A stretch of 64,000 bases of DNA from Guadua angustifolia (GCA_036346375.1 CM070501.1:36600539-36664538), one strand, 5' to 3'; shown: positions 1-12,554, counted from the first letter of the stretch. A program made the numbers and translations. The notes: generated from the letters alone by a model not told the origin.

Positions 1-1080
1 CTTCCCCACGACAAAGACAATTTGGTGAGGACCGCCGAGTTGTCCCCAAGGGAACCCGTGATCACCCACCAGCCCTAAGCGGGGAGCGGCTGGCCGGAGA
101 TCGGTCTCATGAAGATCCCAGCTAATACCGCTCCCCGGAGCACGTGCGGGGCCGCCTTCCAAGGTCGCCTCCGTCGCTCCCCGGAGCGCCGAGCGCCTCC
201 ACTCCATTGCGATTGCGTGCGGCCTCAAAACTACTTCACAGGCGGACTGGCGGCCATGGGGCGGTGGCGAGAATCTGAAAATCTCGCCACGACATAGGCC
301 TCCCGAGGCCGTCTGGGCCCAGGACCGGAATGTTTCCCGGGACCACCGACACCCTTCCCCTGTTCGCTCCCGTCACGATGCCCCCTGAAGTCCTGCTCGG
401 GCGGGTCGTGGGAAGCAAGAGTGGTTCCGTGAGGATGCCAGAGCGATTCTCGGCAGACTTCATGGCTCGGGCGTGCCCGGCCGCTATGAGCCTTCCGAAT
501 GCTCTTCCTCGAGGCGCCCGCGTCGGGGCGTTTTCTCCCGCATCAAGCCGTGCGCAAAGGACCGATTGGGCCCCGACCATCGTGATCCCCACTCCCGCGG
601 AGGCCGCCATGACAGCCCAGCTTTCGGTTGCCGGGCCTTTTCGGCGTCCCTTCGCGAGGTGGTGTGGCCGAGCAAGTTCAAGCCCGGCCACATAGAGCGG
701 TTCAACGGGACCCAGAAGCCAGACGAGTTCCTCTCAATCTACTCCACCGCCATCGTGGCAGCCGGGGGGGACGAGAGGGTCATGGCCAATTACCTCCCCA
801 TGGTTCTCGATGGCTCGGCTAGGACGTGGCTCTTCAACCAGAAGGAGGGCTCGATCCGCTCGTGGGGGCAGCTGCGATGCCCTCCGCGCGAATTTCCAAA
901 GCTGCTACACTCGCCCGGGCAACGCACGAGATCTGGAGCGGCTGATCCAAACGGACAAAGAGACTCTGCGCCACTTTGTCCAAAGGTTCATCAAAGTAAG
1001 GAACTCTATCCCGAGCATTTCGGATGAGGCGGTCGTCCGGGCCTTCAAATTTGGGGTCCGCGACGTTAAGCTTCATGCAG
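1..1080 (+). mobile_element. Second copy of Ty3/gypsy gag region (truncated)
   Basis: This stretch matches the gag region of the nearby gypsy element (about 2632-3695) almost collinearly, from the CTTCCCC...GACAA start to GACGTTAAGCTTCAT at 1062-1076. Translation near 690-850 shows the Retrotrans_gag core (FNGTQKPDEFLSIYSTAI, then VMANYLPMVLDGSARTWL), and 880-1080 continues it in another frame (DKETLRHFVQRF). The reading frame is broken by small indels, so it is not functional. It ends abruptly at 1076/1081, where copia LTR sequence begins, with no gypsy LTR between. It could be a truncated independent insertion, a recombination product, or an assembly mis-join. Confidence 0.8.
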
Positions 1081-1549
1081 AAGGATAAATCCAGATTTCA
1101 TAAAGAATCCAAGAGAGACATATAATTCTCACTTTCCGGCACCACCAACACCACTCTCTCTCTAAGTTTCACAAGGATGGATCACTTGAGCACTTGACAC
1201 ATCTAAAAGTCATTCGACCTCGCATCCCTCTTAATAGAGCGGCAATCCTTAGACTCAAATTCAAGCGAGAAATCTTAGTCTTATATTCAATTCGCATGCC
1301 GTCTTCTCCGTGGATGCAATGTGCATGATGTCTTTACCAAATGATTGATGACATCTTCGCCTTGTCCAACTTGACTCGATTCACCTCATGAGACTCTCGT
1401 CCTATCGACCTTGACTTGATCATCCTCTCCGCGATCTCCACGCCAAGTCGATCTTGACTTAGTCCTCAACTCTTGGTAACACCGCCGTCTTGTTGACTTG
1501 ACAACGATCATCCTCAAGAGATACCTTGGTCATCATACACATCTGGGAC
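1081..1549 (-). repeat. Left (3') copia LTR, first part
   Basis: This segment aligns with 21553-21994 of the complete right LTR, including the run 'aaggataaatcc', the CACCACCAACACCACTCTC stretch and CATCATACACAT. It is truncated at 1081, where gypsy gag sequence abuts it, and interrupted at 1549 by the gypsy element. It continues at 13254. Confidence 0.88.
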
Positions 1550-2229
1550 TGTCGAGGATTGGATCTGCTGTGCCGGGGCGACCATCGAAGCTTGGCGTCA
1601 ACCGACCTTGCCCTTGCCGGACAACACCGTGGGACCGACCTTCGATCGCCCGACCCGAGCAATCAGCTCGGGGTGTCCTGACAAGACGGCGTGGCATTTA
1701 ATGCCAGCGGCGCGAGGATATCGTCGTCCGGGATATCTGTTGCCACGATCGCGCCGCCTTGATCTGCGCTCACTTGTTCCCACGTCGCCGCGGTACTCGG
1801 CGGTGGCGCGACCACTATCGTGAGCGTTCTCCTGAGAAAGCGCTCCTGCAATGAATTACTTGTCTCCTGTAATTCCCTATAAATACCCCCCTCCCACGGT
1901 GGATTGGGGTTGGACTTTCTGTACTTCACACACATATGCATCCAGAGCTTGCTCTCGAGCGCCCTTAGGAGCATTGGGGTCCCGAGCAAGCGCATTATAA
2001 CATACCCCTCACTAGTGAAACCCACTGGACGTAGGGTTGTTATCTCCGCCGCGAGAGGCCCGAACCAGCTAAAAAAATGACCCCCTGTGCCTTCCGATTG
2101 TCTTGCGCGCCCGTTCCGTTGCTCGGTAGGCCCTCAGACGCTAAACCCTTCACGAGAAAGGGGCCCTGGATTGATCCCTCATTCAACAAGTAAGCTCGGC
2201 GAGGGGCCCCCTGTCCCGAATCGTCGACA
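1550..2229 (+). repeat. Gypsy 5' LTR
   Basis: The 680 bp LTR begins TGTCGAGGATTGG and ends GTCGACA. It matches 12577-13253 along its whole length apart from scattered substitutions and single-base indels, many in C/G runs. A TATAAATA box sits at 1878-1885. Confidence 0.93.
1878..1885 (+). promoter_or_regulatory. TATA box of gypsy 5' LTR
   Basis: TATAAATA followed by a C-rich stretch, about 330 bp into the LTR. The same box occurs in the 3' LTR at 12911-12918. This is the expected U3/R promoter position; transcription start is inferred only. Confidence 0.7.
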
Positions 2230-2256
2230 AACGGCGCCGTCCGTGGGGATCGACTG
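2230..2256 (+). other. Gypsy primer-binding site region
   Basis: Immediately after the 5' LTR the sequence reads AACGGCGCCGTCCGTGGGGA, the GGCGCCG...GGGG pattern seen downstream of the 5' LTR in grass Tat elements. The priming tRNA was not verified. Confidence 0.6.
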
Positions 2257-2281
2257 AGTCCTTTCGCGAGGAATCCCTGAG

Positions 2282-4260
2282 GATGCCGAACTCGTAGGAC
2301 AATCAGGACCTCTGCGTCTTCGACGACGTAGAGGATGGCGATGAATACTACGCCAGCGACGGCGTAGGCGGTGTGGCCGACCCGGAAGGTCTGCGAGACG
2401 AGTCTTTCCCGATGGCCATGGCCTGAGAGGCGTTCCTCGCCCGCAATCGAATACCCTCACTCACGAGGAAGAACACGGCGACCTCCGCGGCGTCGAGCCA
2501 CTCCCGATCGCCTCGAGCTCGGCCAGGGAACACGGCGTCTGACACCACCCGGTGTCGTCCACACGATCTTAGTATTCCCGGTGTCAACATGGTGGGGAGG
2601 AGGATGACCAAGGCGGGCATCGATCCCTCGGCTTCCCCCACGACGGCACAATCTTTGGTGAGGACCGCCCGGAGTTGTCCCGGCGGGAACGTGATCACCC
2701 ACCACCGGCCCTAAGCGGGGAGGCGGCGGCTGAGGTGGAGATCGGTCTCATGAAGATCCGGCGAATCCGCTCCCGAACACGTCTTGAGAACCGCCTTCAA
2801 GGTCGCCTCCGTCGCTCCCGGGCGCCGAAGCGCCCTCCACTCCATTGCGGCAGTGCGTGCACGGCCTCCAAAACTACTCGACCGGCGGACTGGCGGCCAT
2901 GAAGCGCGGTGGCGAGAATCTGAAAATCTCGCCGCCGACATAGGCCTCCCGAGGCCGTCTAGGGCCAAGGACCGGAATGTTTCCGGGACCACCGACACCC
3001 TTCCCCTGTTCGCTCCCGTCACGATGCCCCACGAAGTCTGCTTTCGGGCGGGTCGTGGGAAGCAAGAGTGGTTCCGTGAGGATGCCGGAGCGATTCTCGG
3101 GCGGAACTCGCGGGCTTCGGCGTGCCCGGCCGCTATGCGAGCCTTCCGAATGCTCTTCTCGGCGCCGCGTCGGGCGTTTTCTCCGCATCAAGCGTGCGCA
3201 AAGGACCGATTGGGCCCGACCATCGTGATCCCCACTCCGCGGAGCCGCCATAGCAGCCCGGCTTTGGTTGCGGGCCTTTTGGCGTCCTTGAGCGAGTGGT
3301 GTGGCGAAACAAGTTCAAGCCGGCCACATAGAGCGGTTCAGCGGGACCCGAAGCGGACGAGTTCCTCTCAATCTACTCCACGCCATCGTGGCGGCCGGGG
3401 ACGAGAGGTCATAGCCAATTACCTCCCCATGGTTCTCGATGGCTCGGCTGGGGCGTGGCTCTTCAACGGAAGGAGGCTCGATCCGCTCGTGGGGCAATTG
3501 CGATGCCCTCTGCGCAATTTCCAAATTGCTACACTCGCCGAACAGCGCGACGAGATCTGGAGCGGTGATCCAAACGGACAAAGAGACTCTGCGCCACTTT
3601 GTCCAAGGTTCATCAAAGTAAGGAACTCTATCGAGCATTTCGGATGAGGCGGTCGTCCGGGCCTTCAAATTTGGGGTCGCGACGTTAAGCTTCATCTTGA
3701 GATCTGGAGATCCACCCGACACGACGGCCAGCGAGCTTTTCGTATGGCCGGCCGATGCTGTAACGCCAGCGAGGCCGTACAATGGAAGAGGATGATCGAC
3801 AAAGGCAAGCTACCGCCTCAGCCGGGCTTGGAAGGCTCCTCGGGCAAGAAGCGCTCGGGCTCGGTTGATAAAAAGGCCAAAAAGAAGAAGAGGCCGGGTG
3901 TACGAACGCGATCGCCGCTATCGATCACCGTCCCGCGTGCCAGGGCCAGGCTCAAGGTGACCAAGCGACGCGGACGCAGCGCAACAACCAAGACCGCGAA
4001 GATCAAGGTCGTGGCGACCAAGCCGTGGCGGCGGAAACGAGCAAAGGCGCCCCTCGGGTGCGGTTACGCCATATCATCAGCGGCGGTCACGACCTCCGCA
4101 ATTGCCGAAACGGGCGTCTGCTGGAAAGGTTCTCTGACGGCGAAGGACCCATGCCGCGCTCCGGGCAAGGCGGAAGACCGCAAGGGCAAGGGTCGGCGGA
4201 GGGCAGCAGCGACAACACGGGATACCGGGAGCCCCAAAACCACATCGCAGTCATATTCGG
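2282..4260 (+). pseudogene. gag: Gypsy gag (frameshifted)
   Basis: Structural capsid gene of the Ty3/gypsy element. The Retrotrans_gag core is recognisable from about 3330 to 3700: FLSIYSTA-like residues, MVLDGSAGAWLFN, then DKETLRHFVQ and, in the first copy, VRAFKFGVRDVKL. A lysine- and arginine-rich tail follows at 3790-4060. The core is spread over at least three frames, so no full-length Gag can be made. No intact CCHC knuckle was found. A second copy of this region lies at 1-1080. Confidence 0.8.
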
Positions 4261-4620
4261 GGGCTCCTCGGCCTACAAGTCCTGCAGGGACCTCAAGGAG
4301 GCAGCACGGGAGGTCTGCCATATCACCCACGGCAAACCACCCGATCAACAGCTCAGGTGGTCCGAGCTGCCCCTCACTTTCTCCAAGGAGGACTGTCCCA
4401 TCGGAATGACCAAGCCCCAGAGGCTCCCATTGGTCGTAAGCCCGACCATCAGCAACGCCAAGGTCGGCCGAGTCCTCGTCGACGGCGGGAGCTCTCTGGA
4501 CCTCATATCTGCTTCGGTCCTGGACGAGATGCAGGTTCCTCGATCCAAGATCAGGAGCATCGCTATCCCGTTCTTGGGATCGTCCGAACGCCGATCAAGC
4601 CCCTCGGCGATTGTTTTGCC
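4260..4620 (+). pseudogene. Gypsy aspartic protease domain remnant
   Basis: One frame reads CRDLKEAAREVCHI, then SELPLTFSKED, LPLVVSPTISNAKVGRVLVD and DGGSSLDLI. The last is the retropepsin-like active-site region (D-G-G-S-S) typical of Tat elements, with the usual upstream linker. It cuts Gag-Pol in active elements. It lies between gag and RT as expected. Upstream and downstream frames are broken. Confidence 0.8.
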
Positions 4621-4984
4621 CGTACGCGGCAGGAGTCCGACCAACTTCGGACCAAGGCGATCAATTTTGAAGTCGTCGACTTCAAGTAAACCTAACGCCA
4701 TCCTTGGCGGTAAGCCTGTCCAAGTTCATGGCGCCACGCACCACGCCTACCAATGCACGAAGGTCCCGGACCAAAGGCGTCATCACCATCAAAAGCGACC
4801 CAGGCGGCCTTGGATGCTGTAAAGGCGCTCGATATGGTCGGCGGCTCCCAGTAGCGGCCCGACCAAGCGCCGCGCATTCCCGACCAAAGTTACCCTCGGC
4901 CGGAGGAGAAACCAAAGCGGTCCCTCTCGACAAAGGCGACCCGACCAAGGTCCTCCATCCGAGGTCTTCATTAGACCCCAAATA

Positions 4985-5900
4985 GGAGCTCGAGCTCATC
5001 ACTTTCCTCCGGGAACGCGAGCGTGTTAAGCAGGAATCGTCCAGACATGCGGGGTCCCAAGAGAAGTGATTGAGCACAAGGCTAGCGATTGACGACAAAA
5101 ACCCGTGTGCCAGAAGCTCAGGCGCTTTTCCCCGGAGAAGCAGGCGATCATCCGGGATGAACTCGACAAACTCCTCAAGGCCGGCTTCGTCAGAGAAGTC
5201 GAGCACTCGGAGTGGCTGGCAAATCCCGTCATTGTGAAGAAGAAGGGGGGAAAGTGGCGTATGTGCGTCGACCACATCGGGCTAAACGCCGCCTGCCCGA
5301 AGGACAACTTCCCACTGCCGCGCATTGATCAACTGGTCGACGCGACGGCGGAATCCCAGGTAATGAGTTTTTTGGATGCCTACTCAGGTTATCACCAGAT
5401 TAGCTTATTTCCCGGGGACGAGGAGAAGACTTCCTTCATCACCCCGTTCGTAGCGTTACGCTACGACCATGTCGCCCGATCTGCGGGCAGCGGCGACCTT
5501 CGGTAACAATCACGAAAACCTTCGAGGACGGATAAGGTAGAAACCGGAGGTATATGTGGATGATATAGTAGTTAAGAGTAAGCTCCCCTCAGGTCATGTA
5601 TTCGACCTCGAGGAAACCTTTTGTAATCTCCGTAGACATAGAATAAAGCTCAATCCCGAGAAATGTGTTTTTGGGGTAAAAGCTGGCAAAGTGCTCGGGT
5701 ATCTCATCGGACGCAGAACATCGGTGCTAACCGAGAGAAAATTGAGGCCATCGAAAGGATCGCCCTCAGACTCCGTAAAGAGGTCAGACCGGCCGGACGT
5801 ATGGCGCCCTGAGCCGCTTCATTTCCCGATCAGCGGCGGCACGCCTTTCTTTAAAGCGCTCGCATCACGAGGCTTCGTGCAGGCGAGAAGAGGCTAACGC
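4985..5900 (+). pseudogene. Gypsy reverse transcriptase remnant
   Basis: From 5105 one frame gives AIIRDELDKLLKAGFVREVE, then NPVIVKKKGGKWRMCVD, CPKDNFPLPRIDQLVD and FLDAYSGYHQI: RT blocks including the first catalytic Asp. The frame breaks near 5465. The YVDD active-site box is at 5553-5564, followed by DIVVKSK and LNPEKCVFGV. Motif order and spacing fit a chromovirus/Tat RT, but at least one frameshift separates the two halves of the active site. Confidence 0.88.
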
Positions 5901-6299
5901 TCGCCGAGGAGCTAAGCGATACTGTCGGCCCGCTCCTACTCTACCTCGCGGCGACACCCCACGCCGTAAGCTCGGTGTTGGTGGTAGAGCGGGAAGGGAC
6001 ACAGCGTCCGGTATACTCGTCGGTAATCTTGCAGACGAACCAAAGGAGGCGTTACCGAGGTCGAAATTCTGTCGCGTACTCATGGCTTCGAGGAAGTTCG
6101 CCACTACTTCAAGCCCGTGGTCGTCGTCCGACCAATTTCCGCTTAAGGACATCCTAAAAACCCAGACGCCCGGTATCCGGACGGACGAAGTGGGCCATGG
6201 AACTCACAGAGTTCGACATACACTTCTCTGCCGCCACGGCGATTAAGTCCGAGTCTTAGAAGACTTTGTAGTGGAATGGGCGAACCCTTGACCCACCAC

Positions 6300-6760
6300 G
6301 AATCTCAAGATCCTCGGGGCGGCCGCTGGACCATGTGCTTGACGGGTCCCGAGCTTCTGGCGCTCGAAGTGGCGTTATCTTGAATGTCCCCTCAAGGGAC
6401 CAAATGCAATACATCATCAATTACGCCGCGCAACTAATAACGCGGCGGAGTATGAAGGCCTCTTGGCGAGACTACGGCGTGCAAAGCGCTTGGCGTCGGC
6501 GACTCCTTGTGAAGGCGATTCACGGTTGGTCGTCAACCAAGTAAACAAGGAGTATCAGTGTTCCGATCACTCAATGGCGCTTTACTTGGTTGAGGTGAAG
6601 AAGATGGAGCGGTACTTTAGAAATTTTGAAGTACTCTACATCCCCAGGAAGGACAATTCCCTGGCCGACCAACTCTCTAAGGTCGGTTCCTCGCAGTTGC
6701 CCGCCCCATCAGGGGCGCTCGTTGAGCATCTGCATAAGCCCTCCATTCCCTCGTAGAGGA
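6300..6760 (+). pseudogene. Gypsy RNase H remnant
   Basis: A frame running to 6756 contains DSRLVVNQVNKEYQC, then VEVKKMERYFRNFEVLYIPR and KDNSLADQLSKVGSS, the C-terminal half of the Ty3 RNase H domain. The preceding N-A-A-E-Y-E region (about 6420-6480) is out of frame. The connecting RT thumb region (5900-6300) is also degraded. Confidence 0.8.
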
Positions 6761-7149
6761 GGCACCACCCAAATGCCGCTTGACCGGGCACCTTGCCGAA
6801 GCACTGGAAAAGCCCTCCATTCCCTCTGTAGAGGAGGCACAAGAGGCGTCGATGCGTCTCCTTCCTCGAGCAAGGTCTTGGTGGATGGCGCCATTCATCG
6901 ATATCTTGCCCATGGGACATTGCAGGAAAAGCCGCGTTCCCACGCAAAAGCGGTCATCCGTTTACAAGCTCGTAAATGGCGCCTGTCATCGCAAAGGGGC
7001 ACTCGAGTCCTCTCCAAGTGCATATCTCGAGAAGAGGCGAATTCCTTCTCGAGACATCCATGAGGAATGTGCGGAGCCTACTCGTCGCCAGGACACTTTC
7101 GTGAGCAAGGCATTAGGTTAGGATACTATTGGCCTGGCGCTAAACGGCG

Positions 7150-8100
7150 CTAGAGGCGATCGTGGCGACTTGCGGGCGTGCCAATTCCACGCGTAAGTCC
7201 CACCGGCCGGCGTCGCGCTCTGAACCATCCACTCTCATGGCCATTCTCGACACAGAAGTGACATTCTCGGGCCTTTCCCCCGTGGTCGAAAGGGTTGCAA
7301 ATTTTTGCTCGTTGCCATCGACACTTTCTCTAAGTGGATCGAGGCCGAGCCAGTTTCAACCATTTCGGCCCAAGCAGCCAAGAGATTTTTCCGCAGCAAC
7401 GTGGTGACGCGCTTTGGGGTTCCCAACCGCCTCATCACGGACAATGGCACTCGATTCTGGCGAAATTGTTTCAAGCCTCTGCGAAGACATCGGAACAAAG
7501 ATCTGCTTCGCCTCAGTAGCCCATCCGCAGAGCAATGGAGCAGCCGAAAGAGCAAACGGCCAAATACTACAAGGGATCAAGAAAAGGGCCTTCAAAGACC
7601 TCTCCCGGCAAGGCGGGTCATGGGTGGACGAGCTTCCTTCCGTCCTCTGGGCCGTGCGCACCACTGCAAGCCGAGCTACGGGCGAAACACCATTCCAGCT
7701 CGTGTATGGTGCAGAGGCCGTCCTGCCCACCGAAATCGTGCTCGGGTCCCCAAGAAAACACTTGGCCGAAGATATCCACCAAGGTCGTGAGCGTCGCCTT
7801 GACCTCGATCTCACCGAAGAAACCCACGTAAAGGCACAACTCCGATCAGCCGTCTACCAGCAAACCCTTCGCAAGCATGCGGCCAAGTCAATCCGGCCCC
7901 GCGCTTTGCAGGTTGGCGACCTTGTCCTACACCGCATTCAGGACACATCGAAAATCAACAAACTATCTCCCAGGTGGGAGGGACCATTCACGGTCGTTTC
8001 AGCGTCACGCCTGGGGGCTATCCGCCTTGCAATGGCGAGATGGCGCGTGCTCGCATGATTCATGGAACATCGACCAGCTGCGCAAATTCCATGTCTAAAC
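7150..8100 (+). pseudogene. Gypsy integrase remnant
   Basis: The integrase catalytic core is clear but split between two frames. The first runs from about 7305 (VAIDTFSKWIEAEPVSTI) to LITDNGTRF at about 7430-7460 and supplies the two catalytic Asp boxes. The second, from about 7490, gives ASVAHPQSNGAAERANGQIL with the catalytic Glu, then WAVRTTASRATGETPFQLVY and the C-terminal VGDLVLHRIQD...SPRWEGPF. The frame change lies between the second Asp and the Glu, so no intact integrase is encoded. Confidence 0.88.
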
Positions 8101-8933
8101 TCATTTTCTGTTATACATTATGTTGTAAATTCATGACCTTACTTTTGCAGCAATACAACTTTCATCCGTTTAAAACCTTCTTTCCCTGCTAAAATCGGAT
8201 CGCGCCGCAGCGTAATAACCTGGCGATGCATGAGCAACACCCGGCCACTAAAACGCTCACCACCAAAGGCTTAAGTCTCGACAAGCCGACCTTGGTCATG
8301 ATAGCTATCATTGCCGCGATACAAGTCATAAGCAGACACCCTTTTGGTCGGTTCGAGATTTAGCTCGGCTTGCGCGTGTTGATCGCCCCACATTATGTTT
8401 ATTAGCCATGCGCCCTCCCTTCATATGACCATACTCGCGAAATTAAGGATGCGCATCCCAAGTGTCAACAAGTCTTATCACACGCCCGTTTTTTCTTCTC
8501 CATCGACCTATCCACGCTTGTCGCTCACACAGGCCGGTGTTTCGGTCGGAGGGGCCGCGCGCTTTCCTTCATCTCTCCTGCGAACAAACTCTTGCTCCAA
8601 TCTTAGGTGCACGAGCATTATTCGCAGCGGGGGCTGGATAGGAGCGGACCACCGGGCTCATATATTTTGTCCTTTGGGTCACAACTCGCCGTAAAATTGC
8701 TGCTCCCTTTCGAGCATTTTCTACCTACGCGAAGTCGTTCCTTCTACAACTTACTTCGGGCCAATGTTGCCCATGCATCGCTCTGGCCTACATTATGTCT
8801 ACCTCGCAGTCATCTTTTGCAGGAAAAAGAAAAGGCATCATCGCAGACAACAAATACTCAAGCAGGAAAGAGCTTACGCCCCAGGTTGTCATCACCGAAA
8901 AAGTTCCCAAAGTAAAAAGAAAAATATACAACC

Positions 8934-11907
8934 CTACGAGCCGGGCTTCGCTCCTCTAAGCGCCGCAGAGAGCTTCTGCCGATAGTCGGCGATCTTGGCC
9001 TGAAGGTTGATCACCTTTCGCCGGGCTTCACGACCTTCGCTGGCCTCTTCGCGGAGCTGCTCAACCTCTTCTTTGTCTTGGTCGGCAAGGGCGGCAGCCG
9101 CCTGCGCTGCCCGCTCAAGGTCGGCCACCTTAGCTTCGAGGTCTCGAGCACCTTTGTTTCTCTGTTCTAGACTACTGCTCGAGCCCAAGAGCCTTAGCAG
9201 CTAAGGGCAGTCTTTCTCGGTAGGCTGATTCTGTTTCCATTGCTCTAGCTCTTCTTTGGCTGGTTTGGACTCCTCAAGCTCAGCCACCTTGGTCTCAAGA
9301 ATGCAGGCATCTTGCTTCCCTCTTGAAGCTCTTGCTCAAGCCCTGAACCTTGCTCCGCTAAGGCGAGATCTTTCTCTGCCAGGCTAGCGGATTGCTTCAG
9401 CTGCACCAACTCTTGCTCGAGCGTGAGCACCTTCTTCTCGGCAGCCGCAGCGTATTCCTTGGACTGGCGGGAGCCCGACCTTTCCTGCTCAAACTCTCGC
9501 TCGAGCCCGGGGATCCGTTCCTTGGACTCAGCGATGCTCTGCTCCGCCTCTTGGCATCTTTGTGTGAGCAAAACTTCCGCCTGTCTGAAGTCGCTCAGCT
9601 TCTCCTCCAGCCTCTCGACCCGGGCATGAGATTCTTCGTAAAAGCGGTTCAAGGCGTCGGGAACGATCAACACCTCTTCGAAATCGGCCAAGGTCTTTTG
9701 AAGAAGCTGCGGGCAGAAAAGCTCTAAGCAAAACCCTCCCCACAAGATCCAAAGAAGAAAAATCACCAAAATAGCGGAGCATCCATACCTGAGCAACGTT
9801 GGTGCGCACGTTCTCCCGGTATTGCTCGAAGATCGCCGCCGCCTGAATGTCTCCGAGTCTCGGTAAGGGGCTGCGCACAAGCCCGGAGTCCTTGAAACGC
9901 GGCGGGTCACTCGAGGACAACGAAGCCTCCCCCCGGGCATGAGAATCGCCATAAAGCGCCACGCTACCTTCCTGAGCAAGTTCCTTGCTCAGGGTCTTCT
10001 CGTATCCACATGGCGTGTTGCTTTCGCCCGTGGCGAAGAGTCGCCCCGAGCATCTTTGTTTCGCTCGGGGCCGAGCCTCCTTAGGCGATTCTTCGCCGGA
10101 TCTTGAAGCTCGACCACCTCTTGCCGTCTATCAGTGCTCGGGAGGGCGGAGGCCCTGCCCGCTTATGGTCGTCGTGACGAACTTCTCCGCTGCCTCCACG
10201 CCCTCGGCCATCGCAATGTCAGCGGCGTCAGAGCATATTCCCGCTAGGGCAATGTCGACAAGCTCGTAAGCCATTTTTCGATAGTCCGGAATGAACCTAC
10301 GAGCTATGTCGCCCACGTCAGTTGGGTGGGGCTAGCTCGGGTCGAAGCGTACAAAAACAAAGACCAAGCCAAAGCAAATATCGAGACTCACCTTGGGCTA
10401 GGCCCGCACCGGCGGCCGTGGTAGGGTTCGCCGCCACCGCCGTAAGCACCAGCTCGGCCCTTTTCTCAAAGGCCTCGGTGATCCTCGCCAGCCGGGGATT
10501 GACCTTCTCCATGTCAACCCCCTCCAGCGTCTTTCCCGGCTGCCCCAGTTCCGCCGCAGGGGGCTGCGCCCGGCCGATGATCCCGAACTCCCAAGCTTTG
10601 GCGGCTCGGGTGCGCTGACCCCTCACATCCTCGAGCTCCCTCGCCAGTGCGTCATGCTCGGCCTGCACCATCCCCTCGATCAATCTCCCTTCCGCCTCGA
10701 TTTGCTCGATTTGAACTACCAGGCTATAATTCTCCAGCCAAAGCTTCAGGCGTCTTACCTCCTTCCGATCGGCATACTCCAAGTGCCGCTTGAGGTTCTT
10801 TAAGCGCCGCCGCTTTGCCTGTTCGGCCTTGGTGCCGCGGGTGGCGGCGCTAGCCTTTTACCCTTCCCTTTCTTGGCCTTGGCCGCGGGAAGGAGCACGC
10901 CGCTGCTGCCCGCCTTGGATTTGAGCTCGGCCACACCCAGCTCAAGGGCAAGTTTTTCCTGCCAAAGGGAAGCGGAATGCCGTCAGAAAAGCTCGGATGT
11001 TGTTCCCGAGCATAAATGGAGAGGAGGCTTACCTCGTCGCACCGATCATGCACGTTCTTCGGTACTTGGCGGTCGCGCTGAAGCTCCTTGCCCTTCGGGG
11101 TCTCGAACATCTTGGCAACTCTCCTCTCCACCCAGTCGAAGCCCGGGGCTGTCGCCATGTTGCACAAGGAGTTAGCACGGGCTCAAGCGGCGTATACGTC
11201 GCGAAATTACCACAAGTCGTGAGAGCTTACCAGATTCTCCTTCGCGGGTGAGGTCCTCCCACCCGCCGACCTTGAAGAAGGCGCTCTCTCGCCTCGGTAG
11301 CGATATTCGGTTTGAAATCGCGGGACGATGTCCGCCCGTAAGCCCCATGTTCGAGAGTTCGTGGATCGTCATCGAGATCTGCTCCTCTTCGGGGCGGCCG
11401 TGGCGTGGCGTCTCGGTGCTTAGCACCGCCGCTTGATAGCGCAGAGCTCCCGCGACCTCATAAAGTAGAACTAAGTGTTATTGCCCGGCCATGCAGAATC
11501 CTTGAGGTGAAGGCAGGGAACTCATACGGCGAACGGGTCTCAAAGCGAAATCTGAGGCACCGGTGGGGAGGGGGCCAGGTGCGGAAGAGATTGTAGAAAT
11601 GGAAGAAAAGGCTTGGCGTAGGAAGGGTGCCCACGAAGCCTTCGCAGAGATGGGCAAAGATGTTCAAGACAAGGATGGAGTTGGGATTCAGGTGGGTGAC
11701 CTCACACTGACATTGCTCAAGCACATCCCCAGGAACTCGCTCTCGGGCATCCGGAGCCCATTGACGATGTAGAGCTCTTGACGAGATTATCTCGTCGTCG
11801 TCTTGTTGGGGCTCCTTCGCCGGCCGGGACCCTCCAAGAATAAGGGTCCAGGTACCCATGATCCTGTAGCACCCTGAGCCTCTCCGTCGTGATCTTGCTC
11901 GCACCAA
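8934..11907 (-). pseudogene. Antisense ORF region of Tat element (coiled-coil / 'putative gypsy-type transposon' protein)
   Basis: Between integrase and the 3' LTR, coding potential switches to the minus strand. Read 5'-3', 11907-11458 contains VTHLNPNSILVLNIFAHLCE, then FVGTLPTPSLFFHFYNL, which I recognise as the PF04195 (Transposase_28) type sequence of grass Tat elements. Next are 11167-10850 (FDWVERRVAKMFETPKGKEL), 10782-10318 (charged, helical) and 9979-8934. The last stretch is strongly coiled-coil, with Glu/Lys/Leu-rich heptads such as ERAAQAAAALADQDKEEVEQ. Frames shift between segments and intron-like gaps cannot be excluded. Function is unknown; similar antisense ORFs are known from Grande-type elements. 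Confidence 0.72.
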
Positions 11908-12554
11908 ACCGCGCCATGGGAGGACTCGGACGGATGGGCGCCGCAGCGGAAAGAGGGAGCTTGGATGCGGGGAAGTTTGTGGTGGAGCGTTTTTCGCAGA
12001 AGATGAAGATGAAGAAGTAAAAGGCTTTCGAAGCGTCCCCGACGGTTATTTGTAGGCGGAGAAGTCGAATGGGCAAGTAAAGACGGTCGATTGCCAACAC
12101 CTGGCGGTTCGGTCTTCGAAGCAGGCCTGGCGGGGCGCGATTCCCGAAAAAAGCTGTCAGAACCACGCCGCGACGCTTCGCGAGGAAGGAACCGTCGCGT
12201 TTTTTTCCGCGCTCCACTCGCGGGTACTATTTGGCCTGGACTTTGGCCAAGTATGCTCGGGCTCGCTGGAGCGCACCTATTCCCGAGCCTGGTTGCCCGG
12301 ATGCCGCAACAAGTTTCCTTTCATTGCGAGATCTCTTCCTTCCCGAGCGTGGCAGCTCGGATGCCGCGGCAACTCTTCGCCGTAAGATTTTCACCCCGAG
12401 CATAGTTGCTCGGGCGCCATAGCAGTTTCTTCGCTCTGAGATTCCCGCTCCGAGCTAAAAGGCTGGTCTTCTGCGTGACTTTCACCGCACCACTCCAATC
12501 CCTCCTCTGAGAAGTCTAGAGGCTTAAGGCGGAGGCCTCTTCAAGACCTTTTCC

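Noticed and set aside
236..1088. Several overlapping open frames on both strands in the GC-rich first kilobase
   Set aside because: They are shadows of a frameshifted gypsy gag; only the gag frames show family residues.
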